From NCBI GenBank assembly GCA_016617855.1, contig JAECUM010009279.1, positions 1 through 64,000 on the forward strand: DNA of 64,000 bases, in the 5' to 3' direction. The DNA is from Megalonaias nervosa (lineage: Eukaryota; Mollusca; Bivalvia; Unionida; Unionidae). Every line of letters begins with the position of its first letter. The stretch's first letter is position 1. Shown in pieces: positions 51,401 through 62,522 of this stretch. The notes under the pieces are model-generated. The model did not search any database. It was not told where the DNA came from and worked only from the letters and a program-made list of their open reading frames with translations. Both the position numbers and the translations under genes were made by a program.

Positions 51401-52770
51401 TTTCACAGGTTTTGAATCTACAATTTCGACGTCATGAAAAATTTTGTTTGTCCTCGTAGGAATATCCGGAAACGAGTGCTCATATTCGAATAATAACTGT
51501 TTAAGTTCATTTCTTTCTTGTTGTTGCAAATGTAAAAGTTTCTGGTCTAGATCTTTCATAATTTCCGAATTCCGAAGATTTGTTGCTCCAAGATCAACGG
51601 TGTCCAATTGAATTTCTTCAGTTAAATCCTCAGTTGGTGGGACAGGTACAACTAAATTAATTGTATGATTTACTTGGCTATCTCTTTCAATATACTCCTT
51701 TAACATATTAATGTGGCAAAGTTGTTTTTGTTTTCGCCTACCAGGAGTATTTATGATGTAATTTAAATCATTTACTTTCTTTTCAATCGTGTATGGACCA
51801 TAATACTTGGCCTGAAGGGGATTTTGTGGAATGGGCAAGAGAGCTAGAACTCTATCACCAGGCTGAAAACTCCTATCCCTAGAGTTTTTATCATATCTTG
51901 ATTTCATTCTGGACTGAGTAGAGCGCAGATTTGCTCTTGCAACCTCACAAGCCTTTGACAATTTGTACTTAAAATCAGAAACATAATCAAGAAGATTGAG
52001 CTCAGTATCTTCATTTGAAAGAAGTTTCTCTTTCAACAATTTCAAAGGTCCACGCACAGTATGTCCGAAAACTAGTTCAAAGTGACTGAATCCTAAAGAT
52101 TCTTGAACGGACTCCCTAACAGCAAACAAAAGTAAATGAATGCCTTCATCCCAATCTTTGCTAGTATCAAAGCAATATGATCGAATCATATTCTTTAAAG
52201 TTTGATGAAATCTTTCTAAGACCCCTTGGCTCTCAGGATGATAGGCAGAAGATTTAAATTGTTTAATGCCTAATTCGTGCATAGCTTGCTGGAAAATTCC
52301 AGACATGAAATTTGACCCTTGATCCGATTGGACAGATTTGGGAAGGCCAAATTGAGTAAAAAAAAACTTTATCAAAGCTTTTACTATAGTTTTGGTTTTA
52401 ATATTCCTCAAAGGAATTGCCTCTGGGAATCTTGTTGACGCACACATAATGGTCAACAAATATTGGTTGCCTGACTTGGTCTTAGGTAAGGGACCAACAC
52501 AATCTACCATAGTTCTGCTAAATGGTTCGCCAAATGCAGGAATTGGCTGCAGATGAGCCTTAGGTATCTTCTGATTGGGTTTTCCTACCATTTGACAAGT
52601 ATGACAAGATCTACAAAATTTACAAACATCACTTTTGATTTTGGCCAATAAAAGTGAGACAAGATCTTGTTATAAGTTTTATTTGTTCCTCAATGACCAG
52701 CCAGAGGAGTTTCATGGGCCAGACTAAGTATTTCCTGTCTGTAAGATTTTGGAACTACAATCTGATAGTT
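51400..52770 (-). pseudogene. Integrase of the Gmr1-like element
   Basis: The zinc-binding HHCC region spans a break: LSLAHETPLAGH in the upstream frame, then CKFCRSCHTCQ after a stop (52690) and a 1-base shift in an A-run near 52645. The catalytic core has D in MVDCVGPLP, D in VQSDQGSNF and E in GVLERFHQT. It is followed by a GPY/F-type C-terminus (FQPGDRVLALLPIP, AKYYGPYTIEKKVNDLNYII). The integrase is upstream of RT in the same open frame. Confidence 0.92.
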
Positions 52771-55028
52771 CACTGACCACTCGTCATTAGCAGGTACCTC
52801 GGGAGGTCTCCATTTTCTCATAAGAATTCCATTTTTAATGAAATAATAGACAGGTACTTCAGTGGCTTCAGTTTCACTAATGGCCCTCTGAAACAAACAG
52901 GAGATCTCAGGATCTTTTTCCTGTTCGACGACAAGTGATTGTCGTTTATCACCCTGATTAGATAAAAGAGAATGAGTATTTAAAAGAGGATCACTGTGAT
53001 CAATACCTTTTGATTGATCCAAATTAGAAGTGAAAGTGACCTCATCAAATGCATGACCAATACATGTGTCAGCTAAAGGAATATTTTCCTTATCAAAGTC
53101 ATTCTCAAGAGCTTTCTTTGACATAGCTCTGGTAACTGCACAAGCTGGGTATAGCTCAGGGTATTCTTTTTCAATAGGATCAAGTTTCTTATCCAAAGAA
53201 GGCTTGTCAGTTACAAGTGGATTAACCACAATCTTGTCTCCAGCTAGGTCGTTGCCTAGCAACAAATGAATGCCCTCAACGGGTGAAGAAGACACTATAC
53301 AGACTGTCACAGGTCCCAAAACTAAGTCTGATGACACATTTACAGAATGGAGAGGAACATTAACAAAGGCGCACTCTACTCCCTGAATGAGAACACTCTC
53401 ATTAGAACAGGACTTCTCAGAAGAAGGCAAAATACCTGACACTAAAAGACTCTGAGAAGCTCCTGTATCCCTTAAAATTTTAATAGGGATAGGATTGGCC
53501 GAATCACCCAAGAGTGATATAGAACCCTTCGACATGAATGGTTCGTAATTCTCCATAATAAAATCAGACAGGGGTTTATTAGACCCAACAAATGTATTTC
53601 CTTCAATACATGACCGTGACCTTGACCTCTTATAAATAAGAGCATTTGGAATAGGTCTATCTTGATTCTGATGCCTATATTTCAATTTAAAGCAATCAGA
53701 AATGACGTGTCCTTTTTTCTTGCAATAGGTACACGGAGGAATAGACAAGGATTTTGAATCAAGTTTATCAGAAGCTTGATTTTTAGAAGTTGTACCAGAT
53801 TGATTTTTAAGAGGAGTTGTATTAGGCTGGAATACCTTTCTACCAGTTGACTGCTGAGTGAATGATTTGCCTACAACAGGAACTTTATGAGTTAAGGAGT
53901 ACTTATCAGCAGCAAGAGCGGCATTTTCCAAGGTTTGAATCTCGTGCTCTTCAAGATGATTCGTAATGTCACTAGGGACACAGTTCTTAAACTCTTCAAG
54001 TAACACAAGTTGTTTGATATTTTCATAATCATGTTCAACTTTCTGGGCTAAGCACCATCTCTCAGATAACTGCTCTTTTTCTCTAGCAAATTCAACATAA
54101 GTCTGTCCAGCTTCTTTTTTATAGTTTCTGAATTTTTGCCGATAAGCCTCAGGGACTACAGCATAACCCTTTAAAATGCATTCCTTAACCAAATCATAGT
54201 AAGAACTTTGTTGTACTGACATTGAATGGTAAATATCACTAGCTTTACCAACTAGTACACATTGTATTAGCTGAGTCCAATACTCCCTTGGCCATTTCAA
54301 ATTTTCCGCAACTTTTTCAAAACGAGGAAAATATTTGTCTACTTCTTTTTCTCTAAAAGGGGGAACTACCCTAATATTTTTTGTAATGTCGAAACTTGAA
54401 TCTCTGTGTGAAGTGGAATCGTGCTTGCCACTTACCAGCTCAAATTCTTTCATTCTAAGTTGAAATTCCCTTTCATCCTTCTCTCCTTGTAATTGTAACT
54501 GTTTATTTTTCTCCCTCTCCTGTCTCTCTCTCTCTCTCCTCTTTCTCAAATTGTAATTGTCTCTCTTTCTCCTCTTTTTCAAATTGTAATTGTCTCTCTT
54601 TCTCCTCTTTTTCAAATTGTAATTGTTTATCTTTCTCCCTCTCCTGTCTCTCTCTCTCTCTCCTTTTCTTCAAACTGCATTTGCAATTGCTTCTCTTCAA
54701 ATTGCAGGTGCATTTGTTTCTCTTTTTCTTCTTTCTGAAGCTCGAGCTTCCTTAACTCTACTTCCATCTTATATTTCATTTTTAATTCCATTACTTTAAT
54801 GTCAGTGTCTGTCATAGACTTACTGACTGATGCCAAAACACTTTTATCAAAAATATTTTTCCCCACCAAATATTGGATCAAAATATTTTTAATTTCTTGT
54901 TTCGTTAAGAAAGATTTTGCTTCAGAAAGATCGTACTTTCTGGCAAGTTCAAGCAACTCATCTTTTTTCAGACTATCCAACTGCTCCTGAGTTGGATTAG
55001 AAAGAAACATTTCCACTTTTGATGACAT
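52770..55028 (-). pseudogene. Gag and protease of the Gmr1-like element
   Basis: The start ATG at 55028 lies 160 bp inside the 5' LTR. The N-terminus has a SAP-like fold (QLDSLKKDELLELARKYDLS) followed by a Glu/Lys/Arg/Gln repeat coiled coil at about 54480-54780, where the reading frame changes twice. Next is a SCAN-like capsid domain (VAENLKWPREYWTQLIQCVL, VVPEAYRQKFRNYKKEAGQT, about 54350-54050), a CCHC knuckle (CTYCKKKGHVISDC, about 53730-53690) and an aspartic protease with active-site ILRDTGASQSLLVSG (about 53480-53435). The repeat zone may have suffered slippage or assembly error. Confidence 0.9.
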
Positions 55029-55188
55029 TGTAAATGAAAGCCTATTGTTTTCACTTAAGATTTCACACAAAATGTAAAATAGTACTTGGGATTTAGAAAC
55101 TAGGGGAATTTAAATTTCAAAAAAACAATTTTCTGAAATATTTAACCAAAACTCTTTTATCCCAAGGACGAGCGACCCAATTTTCTCC

Positions 55189-56095
55189 TGTTACGTGTAG
55201 GCTCGTACAAATCTAACAGAAGCAAAGAGTGAAGTCAACAAGCTTTGTATATTTTAACAAAATAATTTATTTCCCTAGAAAACAATGTAAAAATTGGAAA
55301 ATAGGACTTACGGTTTGTGAATATAATCCAAAATTTAATCCTAAGAATGAAAAATACAAGTCCTATCACTAAAGAGTTCTATTAGAATCCAGGTTCGAAT
55401 CTCGACGACGTACCAAAATGGAAGGCGATGACGTCAGATGTGGTCCTTGTATAAAATAACAATTCCTCAATTGAATCACAGTTTATGTTTCCGAATAATT
55501 CCAGAATAAATTTCCACTGAATTTCTTTCTCCCAGAATTATAAAACAGTACACTCGTTTGGTTTTCTAGAGAATAAATTATTTAAATTCCAAACACAAAT
55601 GAATTTCAAAAACAATCTGGTAACCTATGCGGCCTTCTAGGTATCAGGAATACAACTGACTGATGAGCGCTCAGAAAGGATTATATATTCACCCGAATCA
55701 TCATCCCGTTCTCGTGAGACAGACTACGTGATCTAATAACACTTGAAATACGTAATAAGATATTTGCCAATTTGCACGTAGCTCTATCTAAGAACTAGAC
55801 TATCACTCTAAAACAAATATAACAATAAAACATTGTTTATCCAGATTAACACGTAGGTCGAAAAGGACCTTGAAAACAGCCAATCATATTCGCGTAGCGA
55901 TTACACTACCGCTGACCAAGGTAAACTAAAAATATTACTAATGTAATACGTTTTACGTCTTAGATAAACAGAATTACTGAAAAAGAATTTCGAATCCCTG
56001 CAATAATCATTACAATAAATTGTAATGAAACAAAAATAAAATAAAAAAGAATTTTAAAACTAACACTCAAGCAATTTAATTACATATACGTAACA
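55189..56095 (-). repeat. 5' LTR of the Gmr1-like element
   Basis: 907 bp. On the minus strand it ends at 55189, and the primer-binding site would be directly below (GGAGAAAATTGGGTCGC); I could not match it confidently to a given tRNA. Confidence 0.93.
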
Positions 56096-57640
56096 GTCTA
56101 TACAATCAATATGGCTGGGACTGGGCTGTAGGGATGCCATCTTTATGCTGCTTCCATTTTTGCATATAGAAAGATACTATCGATGTGTCATGTTTTCCTT
56201 TCTGGTTTTGTTTCTTGGACTTCAAAATCTTCTTCTCCTGTCCCTTAATTTTATTAACATTTTTCTTCTGACTTTTTGTGATGTGTTCTCATACTTGTTC
56301 TTCAGTATCATCCTCTATGATAAGTTACCTGAGACAATTTCTGCCCATATTGTGTCTCGCTTATCTGGGTTTTATTTCTTTCAATAATGCAATTCTTCTG
56401 TCAAAAATGTTTTGATGTGTTAAATATTTGTAATCCATTTTATCTCCCTCTTTACTGCAATTGTCTTCTGTACTGAGTTCAGGAAATGGATTAGGGATGT
56501 TGCCCTCTTGTGCGAAAACTTTCAGCTGCCAAGAAATGCTTTGGTATCAATCAGGGCAAAAGGGATTTATTCCTATTTTACTGAATGCTGACTGTAGGTT
56601 ACCTGTGGAGAAAATGATTGAGCTTAAGCTTTGCACTATATTTCACATATATTGTGTTTGATTACTACACCAGTACAAAACTTCGTCCTTTTGTGTCATT
56701 CAGAGTTATATATCCTCTGCAAGGGCTCGAAACAACCAACATCAAGGGGCTGCAGAAGATGACTTGTTTTTGCTAGAAGGATGTGTATAATGATGTTGTG
56801 TTCCATTGCCCATTCTACGAGTCTCACAGGAATTTGAGTTTAGTGACCATTTAGAGGATGGAAGAATGGTTCATCAACTATATCTGGTGCAAAACATAAA
56901 AGTGGGTCTTCAGGTATTGGCGGTAAGTTACATAATTACACCACTCAGTCTCTGACACATTGGTATCAGCCCCTGGGTTTGCACCCTGCAGAAGTTCTGC
57001 CCTCATTCTTTCACCAGAGAAGACAAAGAAAGGAGGAACTGCAATGCATGAAGTTCCTTCACTTGAAATCATAGTGACTGCTACTGATTTGCCAGAAACT
57101 ACTGCAGGAGGATGGATCTCATTGTCAGCAACTATGTAGGGAGGAGTGTGGCTGATTGTATGTTCATTAATGTTGTATATTAAGTATGATCGTTAGGTTG
57201 TACTTGGTTAGTCCATGGTCAAGTTCGACAAAATATTTGCTGACATTGTGGATGTTTGTTTAGCTAACTCTCTTTGCTTCGACGTCTCTGGGTCATACAA
57301 CCTTCAAATCTGCTCATTTCTTGATAAAACCTCTAAATCATTTCTAAGTCAGTTGTCGAAATTTCTTTCTCTTCCTGTTCTGAATGGCAAGGTTAGTGGC
57401 AATATCTATACACTCCTGGCATGTATATCCATATCTATATTTGGCCATTTCTTTCAAGCAATTTGCTGTATTGGCCTTCTCTTAGTGATTCAACAATGGG
57501 GATTGTCTGGGCCTATTTCTCCTTATACTCAGTCTCTAAGTAGTTTGGGTCGGCACTTGAAACTTCTGGGATGCCCTTTTTACTGTCATTCCATCTTTTT
57601 TACAGCCAACTATGCTTTGGTAAGGCGAGTGTGACAAAAC
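56096..57640 (-). pseudogene. pogo/Tigger-like (DDE_1) transposase, main piece
   Basis: The minus strand carries, in broken frames, a Jerky/Tigger-type transposase. 57640-57300 shows the helix-turn-helix region; about 57160-56880 shows HTPPYIVADNEIHPPAVVSG, SCIAVPPFFVFSGERMRAEL and ETEWCNYVTYRQYLKTHF. A decayed DDE segment at about 56830-56700 (EHNIIIHILL, LLQPLDVGCFEPLQRIYNS) follows, then LQASFRKTGIYPF-like text near 56560. Its C-terminus continues at 49093, beyond the inserted LTR element. A 139-codon plus-strand frame at 57215 is antisense to this and not a gene. Confidence 0.85.
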
Positions 57641-57691
57641 AGTCTGTATTGTTTGCTTGTGAAATGAGGGGGTTTAAATATAAAAATAAAA

Positions 57692-58570
57692 ATGAACAAC
57701 GATGTGGATCTGACCAGGTTTGCCACCGATGCGGATTTGGTTGAGTTAGCAAAGCAGGTTGTCGATGGCATCGACTCGGTCGATCTTGTGATTTTTCAAG
57801 ATCAGACTGGATAACTACATACGCTTAATGTGGACTTCCACAACGTTAGTTTGAAGTCGCAAGAGTACTCTGATTATCTCGAGAACTAGTCCAAAGTAAC
57901 TGAGAATAGAAAATCAGACTTTGGTATGCCGGTTATCAAAGGCTACCTCGACGATGCTGATGATGCAACGAAAAGTGGTTGGGAACACCCATTGATCACA
58001 CAAACTTATAATGCTTTATTATGCTGGATATAAATAACGCAGAAGGAGTAGACTCGGGAGGATTTACTGTATCACACGTAAATATTGATGGGTTTCACCC
58101 CTAGAGTAAATTTAGACTTGTTGCTGATAGGTCTGGGTATTATTTCTTTATAGTGTACACCTCTACTAACGCCCCATGGGAGGCTCTTGGTATTTAATTA
58201 GTAGAACAAAGACAATCGTTGGAAGATCCTGATGTTGAAGCTAACAAAAATTGACACTTGGTTTCTTCAGTTAGGTTCAATCTCGATGATAAATCAATTA
58301 AAACCTTTTTTAGCTGAAGGCTCGTTCAAGATCAGCAAATTTGAAAGAATAGAGGTACGTTTTTTGGATAGATATTGATGATAACGCTGTATTAACCGTC
58401 TTTGGTATTTGTATTTAAAGACCGATGACATCATACATGGAGGATGCGCCGGCCTCTGCTGTTCACAGCGATATGTGTTGAATCAGCTTGAAGAGCATGC
58501 CAACTTTGATAGTGATTTTATGCCATTTGTCGACGAATATCTGAGTCAAAGTCGTGTGATTAATTCTTCT
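57692..58570 (+). pseudogene. Decayed Polinton tail-fibre-like gene
   Basis: Starts ATG at 57692 after an AT-rich run. It reads LTRFATDADLVELAKQVVDG and SVDLVIFQDQTG before a stop near 57809, matching the N-terminus of the fibre-like gene at 28921 (YATLDQLRNEIDDLL, EVVVFQDKQG). DDADDATKSGW near 57950 recalls the fibre repeats (DTDAATKKYVDD). The remainder has multiple stops. It is a relic of a different Polinton than the one at 17.5-33.4 kb. Confidence 0.65.
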
Positions 58571-58639
58571 TAATACGCTCAAATATAATCTACTCTAAAG
58601 TTAGAAATAAACCGCTTGACTGCATATCAGTTGTACCAG

Positions 58640-59084
58640 TGAAGAAAATTAATTACCGTAAATGGCAGTGCGTGTGCGCCTTGCACCTGACTGCGATATT
58701 TCTGGACAAGGTCAGCCTGTAGAGGAAATATTCTTCACGGTGGCTTTATTAATACAAAAACTGTGGTGGACCCCCAAAGTACCGATGCGGAAAAAAAAAT
58801 CGAAATCGCCAATAAAATCACTGTTCTCGCAAAATACAAACACGTTGCGTTGTGCACTATCCACAGCAACAACAGTTCGCCTGGGTGTTGCAGGAATCGC
58901 GATAACGACAACTATCATAGGCACGCCAATCTGGTTTGCTATCGGACTATATGGATAGTAAACGGTGTCGCAGGTGGCTAAAAAAATTACTTATGATTGC
59001 ACAAACGAATATGTTTTAATTCGGAAATTCTCTAGTCTTGGCGGGATTAGTAATGTGTACCTAGTGGCCGTTAAAGATCAAACC
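58640..59084 (+). pseudogene. Decayed Polinton membrane-protein-like gene
   Basis: Follows the fibre relic as the two-helix membrane protein follows the fibre gene in the intact element. Frame-broken text has a charged helical stretch (DPQSTDAEKKIEIANKITVL) and a hydrophobic stretch (VAGIAITTTIIGTPIWFAI). Identity is inferred mostly from order and hydropathy. Confidence 0.4.
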
Positions 59085-59093
59085 ATTACCACG

Positions 59094-60270
59094 ATGAGGC
59101 GCCGTAGCGGACAAAAGCTGGTCCAATCAGAACGTTGCCGTTGAAATTTTAATGTCATATGTTCAGAATTCCAATTTCACGTGTTTTATCAAAAATGCTT
59201 GTCCTTAAAGTTCCATTTTCTAGGTCGAGATTTCAGATTGTATCTGTTGAATTAAACAGTAGTGGTTGAAAGTTATATTTTCTATGTCGAGGTTTTTAGA
59301 TTGTGTCGTTTGAATTACACGGCGGTGGTTGAAATTTCAATGTCATACGTCGAGAATTCCTAATTTACTTATTGGTTCAAAGAGTTTGTGTTGAAAGTTC
59401 CATTTCATATGTTGAGTATTTAGATTTCATCTGTTGAATTACACAACTGGGTGAAAATTCGATGTCCAATGTCGAGTTTTTAGATTGTATCTTCTGAATT
59501 ACAGGGCGGTTGTTGAAATGTTAAAGTCATATGTCGAGAGTTTCATTTTAACATGTTGAATCTCATTAGTTGTGCTGAAACTTCCATTTCGTATGTTGAG
59601 TTTTTAGATTGTATCTGTTGAATTACACAGCGGTGGTTGGACATTTTACTTTACTTGTCAAAATTGCTTTTTTTATGTGGTGAAATGATGTGTTGGTGTT
59701 GAAAGCAACATTACACAATGTCCACTTTAACAATTCAAAATAACATCGAGTATTAAGATATCTCATTCGTGTATTCAGTTACAAGGCGCCATTACATTTC
59801 ATGCATTTACAGTTTGAAAGTTAACATTCACATGTCGAGAATTACTATGAATTTCTTCGCGAGGTTGCTGTCGTGAACGGACCGCGTTATTTTTAAATAA
59901 GGAGGCTGTTTCTCGTTGCTGTTAAATTCAACATTAAATCTAAATACTCGCTTATATATGAAATGGAACTTTCATCACAAACAGTTACATACAACTTGTG
60001 AATTAGGGATTCTCGACATATGATATTGAAATTTCAACCACCGCTGTGTAATTCAAAATACACACTGTAAAACGTTGACATAAGAAATGGAACTTTAAAC
60101 CACCACTGTATAATTCAACACATAAAATCTAAAATCTCGATCTAGAAAATGGAACTTTAAGGACATGCAATTTGATCCGACACGTGATATTGGATTTCTC
60201 GTTATACAACATCGAAATTTCAACTGCAACTTTCTCACTGGACCAGCTTTTGTCTGCTACAGCGCCTCAT
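59094..60270. mobile_element. Foldback/MULE-like element with 9-bp target duplication
   Basis: 1,177 bp flanked by perfect direct repeats ATTACCACG (59085-59093 and 60271-60279). The ends are inverted: ATGAGGCGCCGTAGCGGAC at left and the complement of ATGAGGCGCTGTAGCAGAC at right, and the similarity extends over 200 bp inward (including AAAGCTGGTCCA and TCCTTAAAGTTCCATTTTCT). Inside, the left arm contains degenerate tandem units of about 60-110 bp built from TGTTGAATTACACAGCGGTG and GTTGAAAGTTCCATTTC phrases, mirrored in the right arm. No transposase ORF. A 9-bp duplication plus long terminal repeats is the Mutator-like pattern; Mutator ancestry is inference. Confidence 0.85.
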
Positions 60271-60279
60271 ATTACCACG

Positions 60280-60394
60280 GCTTAGTTCGAGACCGAGTTG
60301 GCGGTGATGGAAAAGTTCAGATAACTTCGAAAATACGGAACCGGTGTGTTACAGAGTTCGAGGCAAACGCGAAATAGGGATTTTCTTTACATGC
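60280..60394 (+). other. Continuation of sequence interrupted by the foldback element
   Basis: Short stretch that would join directly to 59084 before the insertion. It may be the end of the Polinton relic but shows no recognisable motif. Confidence 0.3.
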
Positions 60395-60560
60395 GGTTTT
60401 GGATTAGTTTGGTGCTTTACGGCACATCAACATAAGTAGGTTATTTAGTACTGAGGCAACTGGAGCAATGTGCTTATACAAGGCACACCACAGTAGATGA
60501 CCCCAGGCTGGTCCGATGGTAGGAATCGAAACCGCACCATTTCGGTCTAGGCAAAACCGA
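60395..60560 (-). repeat. tRNA-derived SINE (family 1), second copy
   Basis: Matches the copy at 986-1170 (GTGCTTTACGGCACATCAACA, AAGTAGGTTATTTAGT, GGTAGGAATCGAAACC). The head is truncated or diverged near 60550. Confidence 0.75.
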
Positions 60561-60989
60561 AACAGAAATTTGATTTATATGCTGCGAAAATCGAGTAAAC
60601 GCTTGGCATGAGGGCTTGCAAAGCGTGTCTAATGTGTGCGAAACGGTTTCACGTCTTGCGCGAGTTACTGTAGACCAAGAATCCACGTGAGTGTTTGTGT
60701 GCGTGCGCACGTGCATAGTTTCATCCAGGTTACGTTGCGAAACCGTGCAGGTTTACATTTATTGGAAATCTGTTCGCACACATGTTTGTGTCCGTTACGA
60801 ATGCACTGGCGCTATCCCCGCGTTTGCCGCTGGGGCAAATTAATGGGAAAGAAGGCTCAAACTTGGACTGGAAATTAAAATCTAAAGTCCCCATTAGTCC
60901 ACCAATCACTGTGATGAGTATGTATTCCAAGAGGTTCGGTTTTGTTGGATTAGCGACATTTTTTAGCACATGATAGGCTTTGTAACGCG
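60561..60989. other. No gene seen
   Basis: Unique sequence; several short overlapping frames on both strands, none with a domain. Confidence 0.4.
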
Positions 60990-61180
60990 GTCAGTATATT
61001 TTTGGTGGATTAGGAACCCGGAAAAAACAACCGACCCAGGGAAATCTTCTGGTAAGCTTTTTCATATACCTACGCTGGTCGAGATGAGATTACATCCGAG
61101 GCAGACAGAAGTGAGATGGGCGTGATCTGTAAAGGCGAGAACCTTAGACGACTATACCACTCATGGCCCCGTTTTCAAAG
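60990..61180 (-). repeat. tRNA-derived SINE (family 2), diverged copy
   Basis: On the minus strand it parallels the SINE at 30104-30355: CGGGGCCATGAGTGGTATAG, GATCACGCCCATCTCACTTC, TATATGAAAAAGCTTACCAG and CCTGGGTCGGTTGTTTTTTC. No clean target duplication, consistent with greater age. Confidence 0.75.
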
Positions 61181-62474
61181 AGGGTGGTTGATAGTTATCG
61201 ACTGTCTCACTACCACATGAGAGGCGCGGTAGTCAGCAAAAAGAATGACCGTGGGATCATTTAGTTTCGTTGTATTGCAGAAAATTACATATTCGTTGAT
61301 ACTTAAATTTGTTGATATTTTACCGAAGGAGGAAGAGGTGGGACTAGCAGCCGGGAATGTGGGATCTATGAAGAGAACGAAAACGAGGTGCCCGAAACCT
61401 TGGGGCTTTTGATGGCACTGTGACGAAGGCAAATTAAATTGATAGTTTAAAGCAATTCATGCCGACTCGCATATTTAAATCAACAAAACATAATTTTACA
61501 TTAGTAAGTAGGAATATGGTTAGTTCAGGTTCTTTGTCAGGGTAACATTATTTTTTGTGATGCATATTTTGATGCCATCACCTTGATGATGTTAACACAC
61601 GCTTAAGGATACGATCACAATACATCAGCTTTAATTGACGTAGTTTTGATTGTATTTTCACGAGACATATATCTACAATTTCTCTCTGCAGATAAGGACT
61701 GTACGGGCCGTAACTACTAGACCGGGTTACTCATTCGGAACAGCTCAAGGGCTTCCTGCATTTGCCGAAATTCAAATCAGATGTGATAAAATAAGGATAT
61801 GCTTAAATTGTAATAAAATGCGGCTACATCTAAATATTATGTAGTGTTACTGGCCTAAAATATACAGTATCGAAATCTGGATAATGATGAAACGACACAG
61901 CCATAGTTTGAAACATGATTATTCATGTTTAATATATGCAATGATATGATGAAATTAAAACCTAAAATATGAGTGATAATCGAAGGCCAAGGACCTCATC
62001 ATGGTGTGACGTCACAAATGACATTGCGATATATTTGGAGTGTTATTAAAGTATATTTCGTCAGACACAGATCCCATCACTAATAAACTGTGGTAAACAG
62101 TTTGCAATGATCGGAAAATATTGCTGCAATGTATGTCAATCGAAACGTTCTCTGACTTTCCATCGCAGGCACAAAAAAACAACCTCTGACGTAAGAAACG
62201 GCATTTGAACTGCCCCGAAACCCATGATTTTCATTTTGTCATAGTAACGTAATGGCGTCACAATAGCCAGCTGACGTTTCATCACTAACAGCAACGTAAG
62301 CATCAGCATGACCTGAAGTTAGTGAAAATTCAATTACTTCAGTTGTTTCATTACAAAGTTTCAGTAATAACATTTAAAATTAAAAGTGCAAGTATTTAGT
62401 TGATTATTAAAATTTTGAGAAGTACTATTTTCAACACCTGTCATTTCATAAGAATCTGTTCTTCGCACTTTTAG
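61181..62474. other. No gene seen; ends in a possible splice acceptor
   Basis: No repeat or gene recognised. Positions 62455-62474 are pyrimidine-rich and end CTTTTAG. Confidence 0.4.
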
Positions 62475-62522
62475 CCGGAGGATCGTCCGCCAAAAATGTA
62501 CCAATCTGGGAAGTATCACTGA
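62475..62522 (+). CDS. NOS: Possible terminal coding exon of NOS
   Basis: After a TTCTTCGCACTTTTAG acceptor, phase-0 reading gives PEDRPPKMYQSGKYH and then TGA (62520-62522). Phase 0 is what the exon ending at 35447 requires, and the polar, Pro-rich tail would be a plausible C-terminus after VVVTIQAT. The join would span a 27-kb intron. A competing reading in another frame stays open to a GT at 62719, which would fit an exon of a different gene or transcript (residues such as LERGGFYDSNLCIKAEENGG). Tentative. Confidence 0.4.
   Translation, partial: PEDRPPKMYQSGKYH

Larger units (their letters stand above)
49098..56095 (-). mobile_element. Gmr1-like Ty3/gypsy LTR retrotransposon, 7.0 kb
   Basis: LTRs at 49098-50020 and 55189-56095 start TGTTAC and end GTAACA; the target duplication is GTCT on both sides (49094-49097 and 56096-56099). 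On the minus strand the order is gag, protease, integrase, reverse transcriptase, RNase H. Integrase before RT is the Ty1/copia-like order known within Ty3/gypsy only for the Gmr1 group. The capsid region resembles the SCAN domain, whose origin is placed in Gmr1-like gag. A polypurine tract (ATGGGGGAAG on the minus strand, 50021-50030) borders the 3' LTR. Several stops and frame changes make this copy inactive. Confidence 0.93.

Noticed and set aside
57215..57634. 139-codon plus-strand ORF with hydrophobic segments
   Set aside because: Antisense to the pogo/Tigger-like transposase relic, with no domain of its own.
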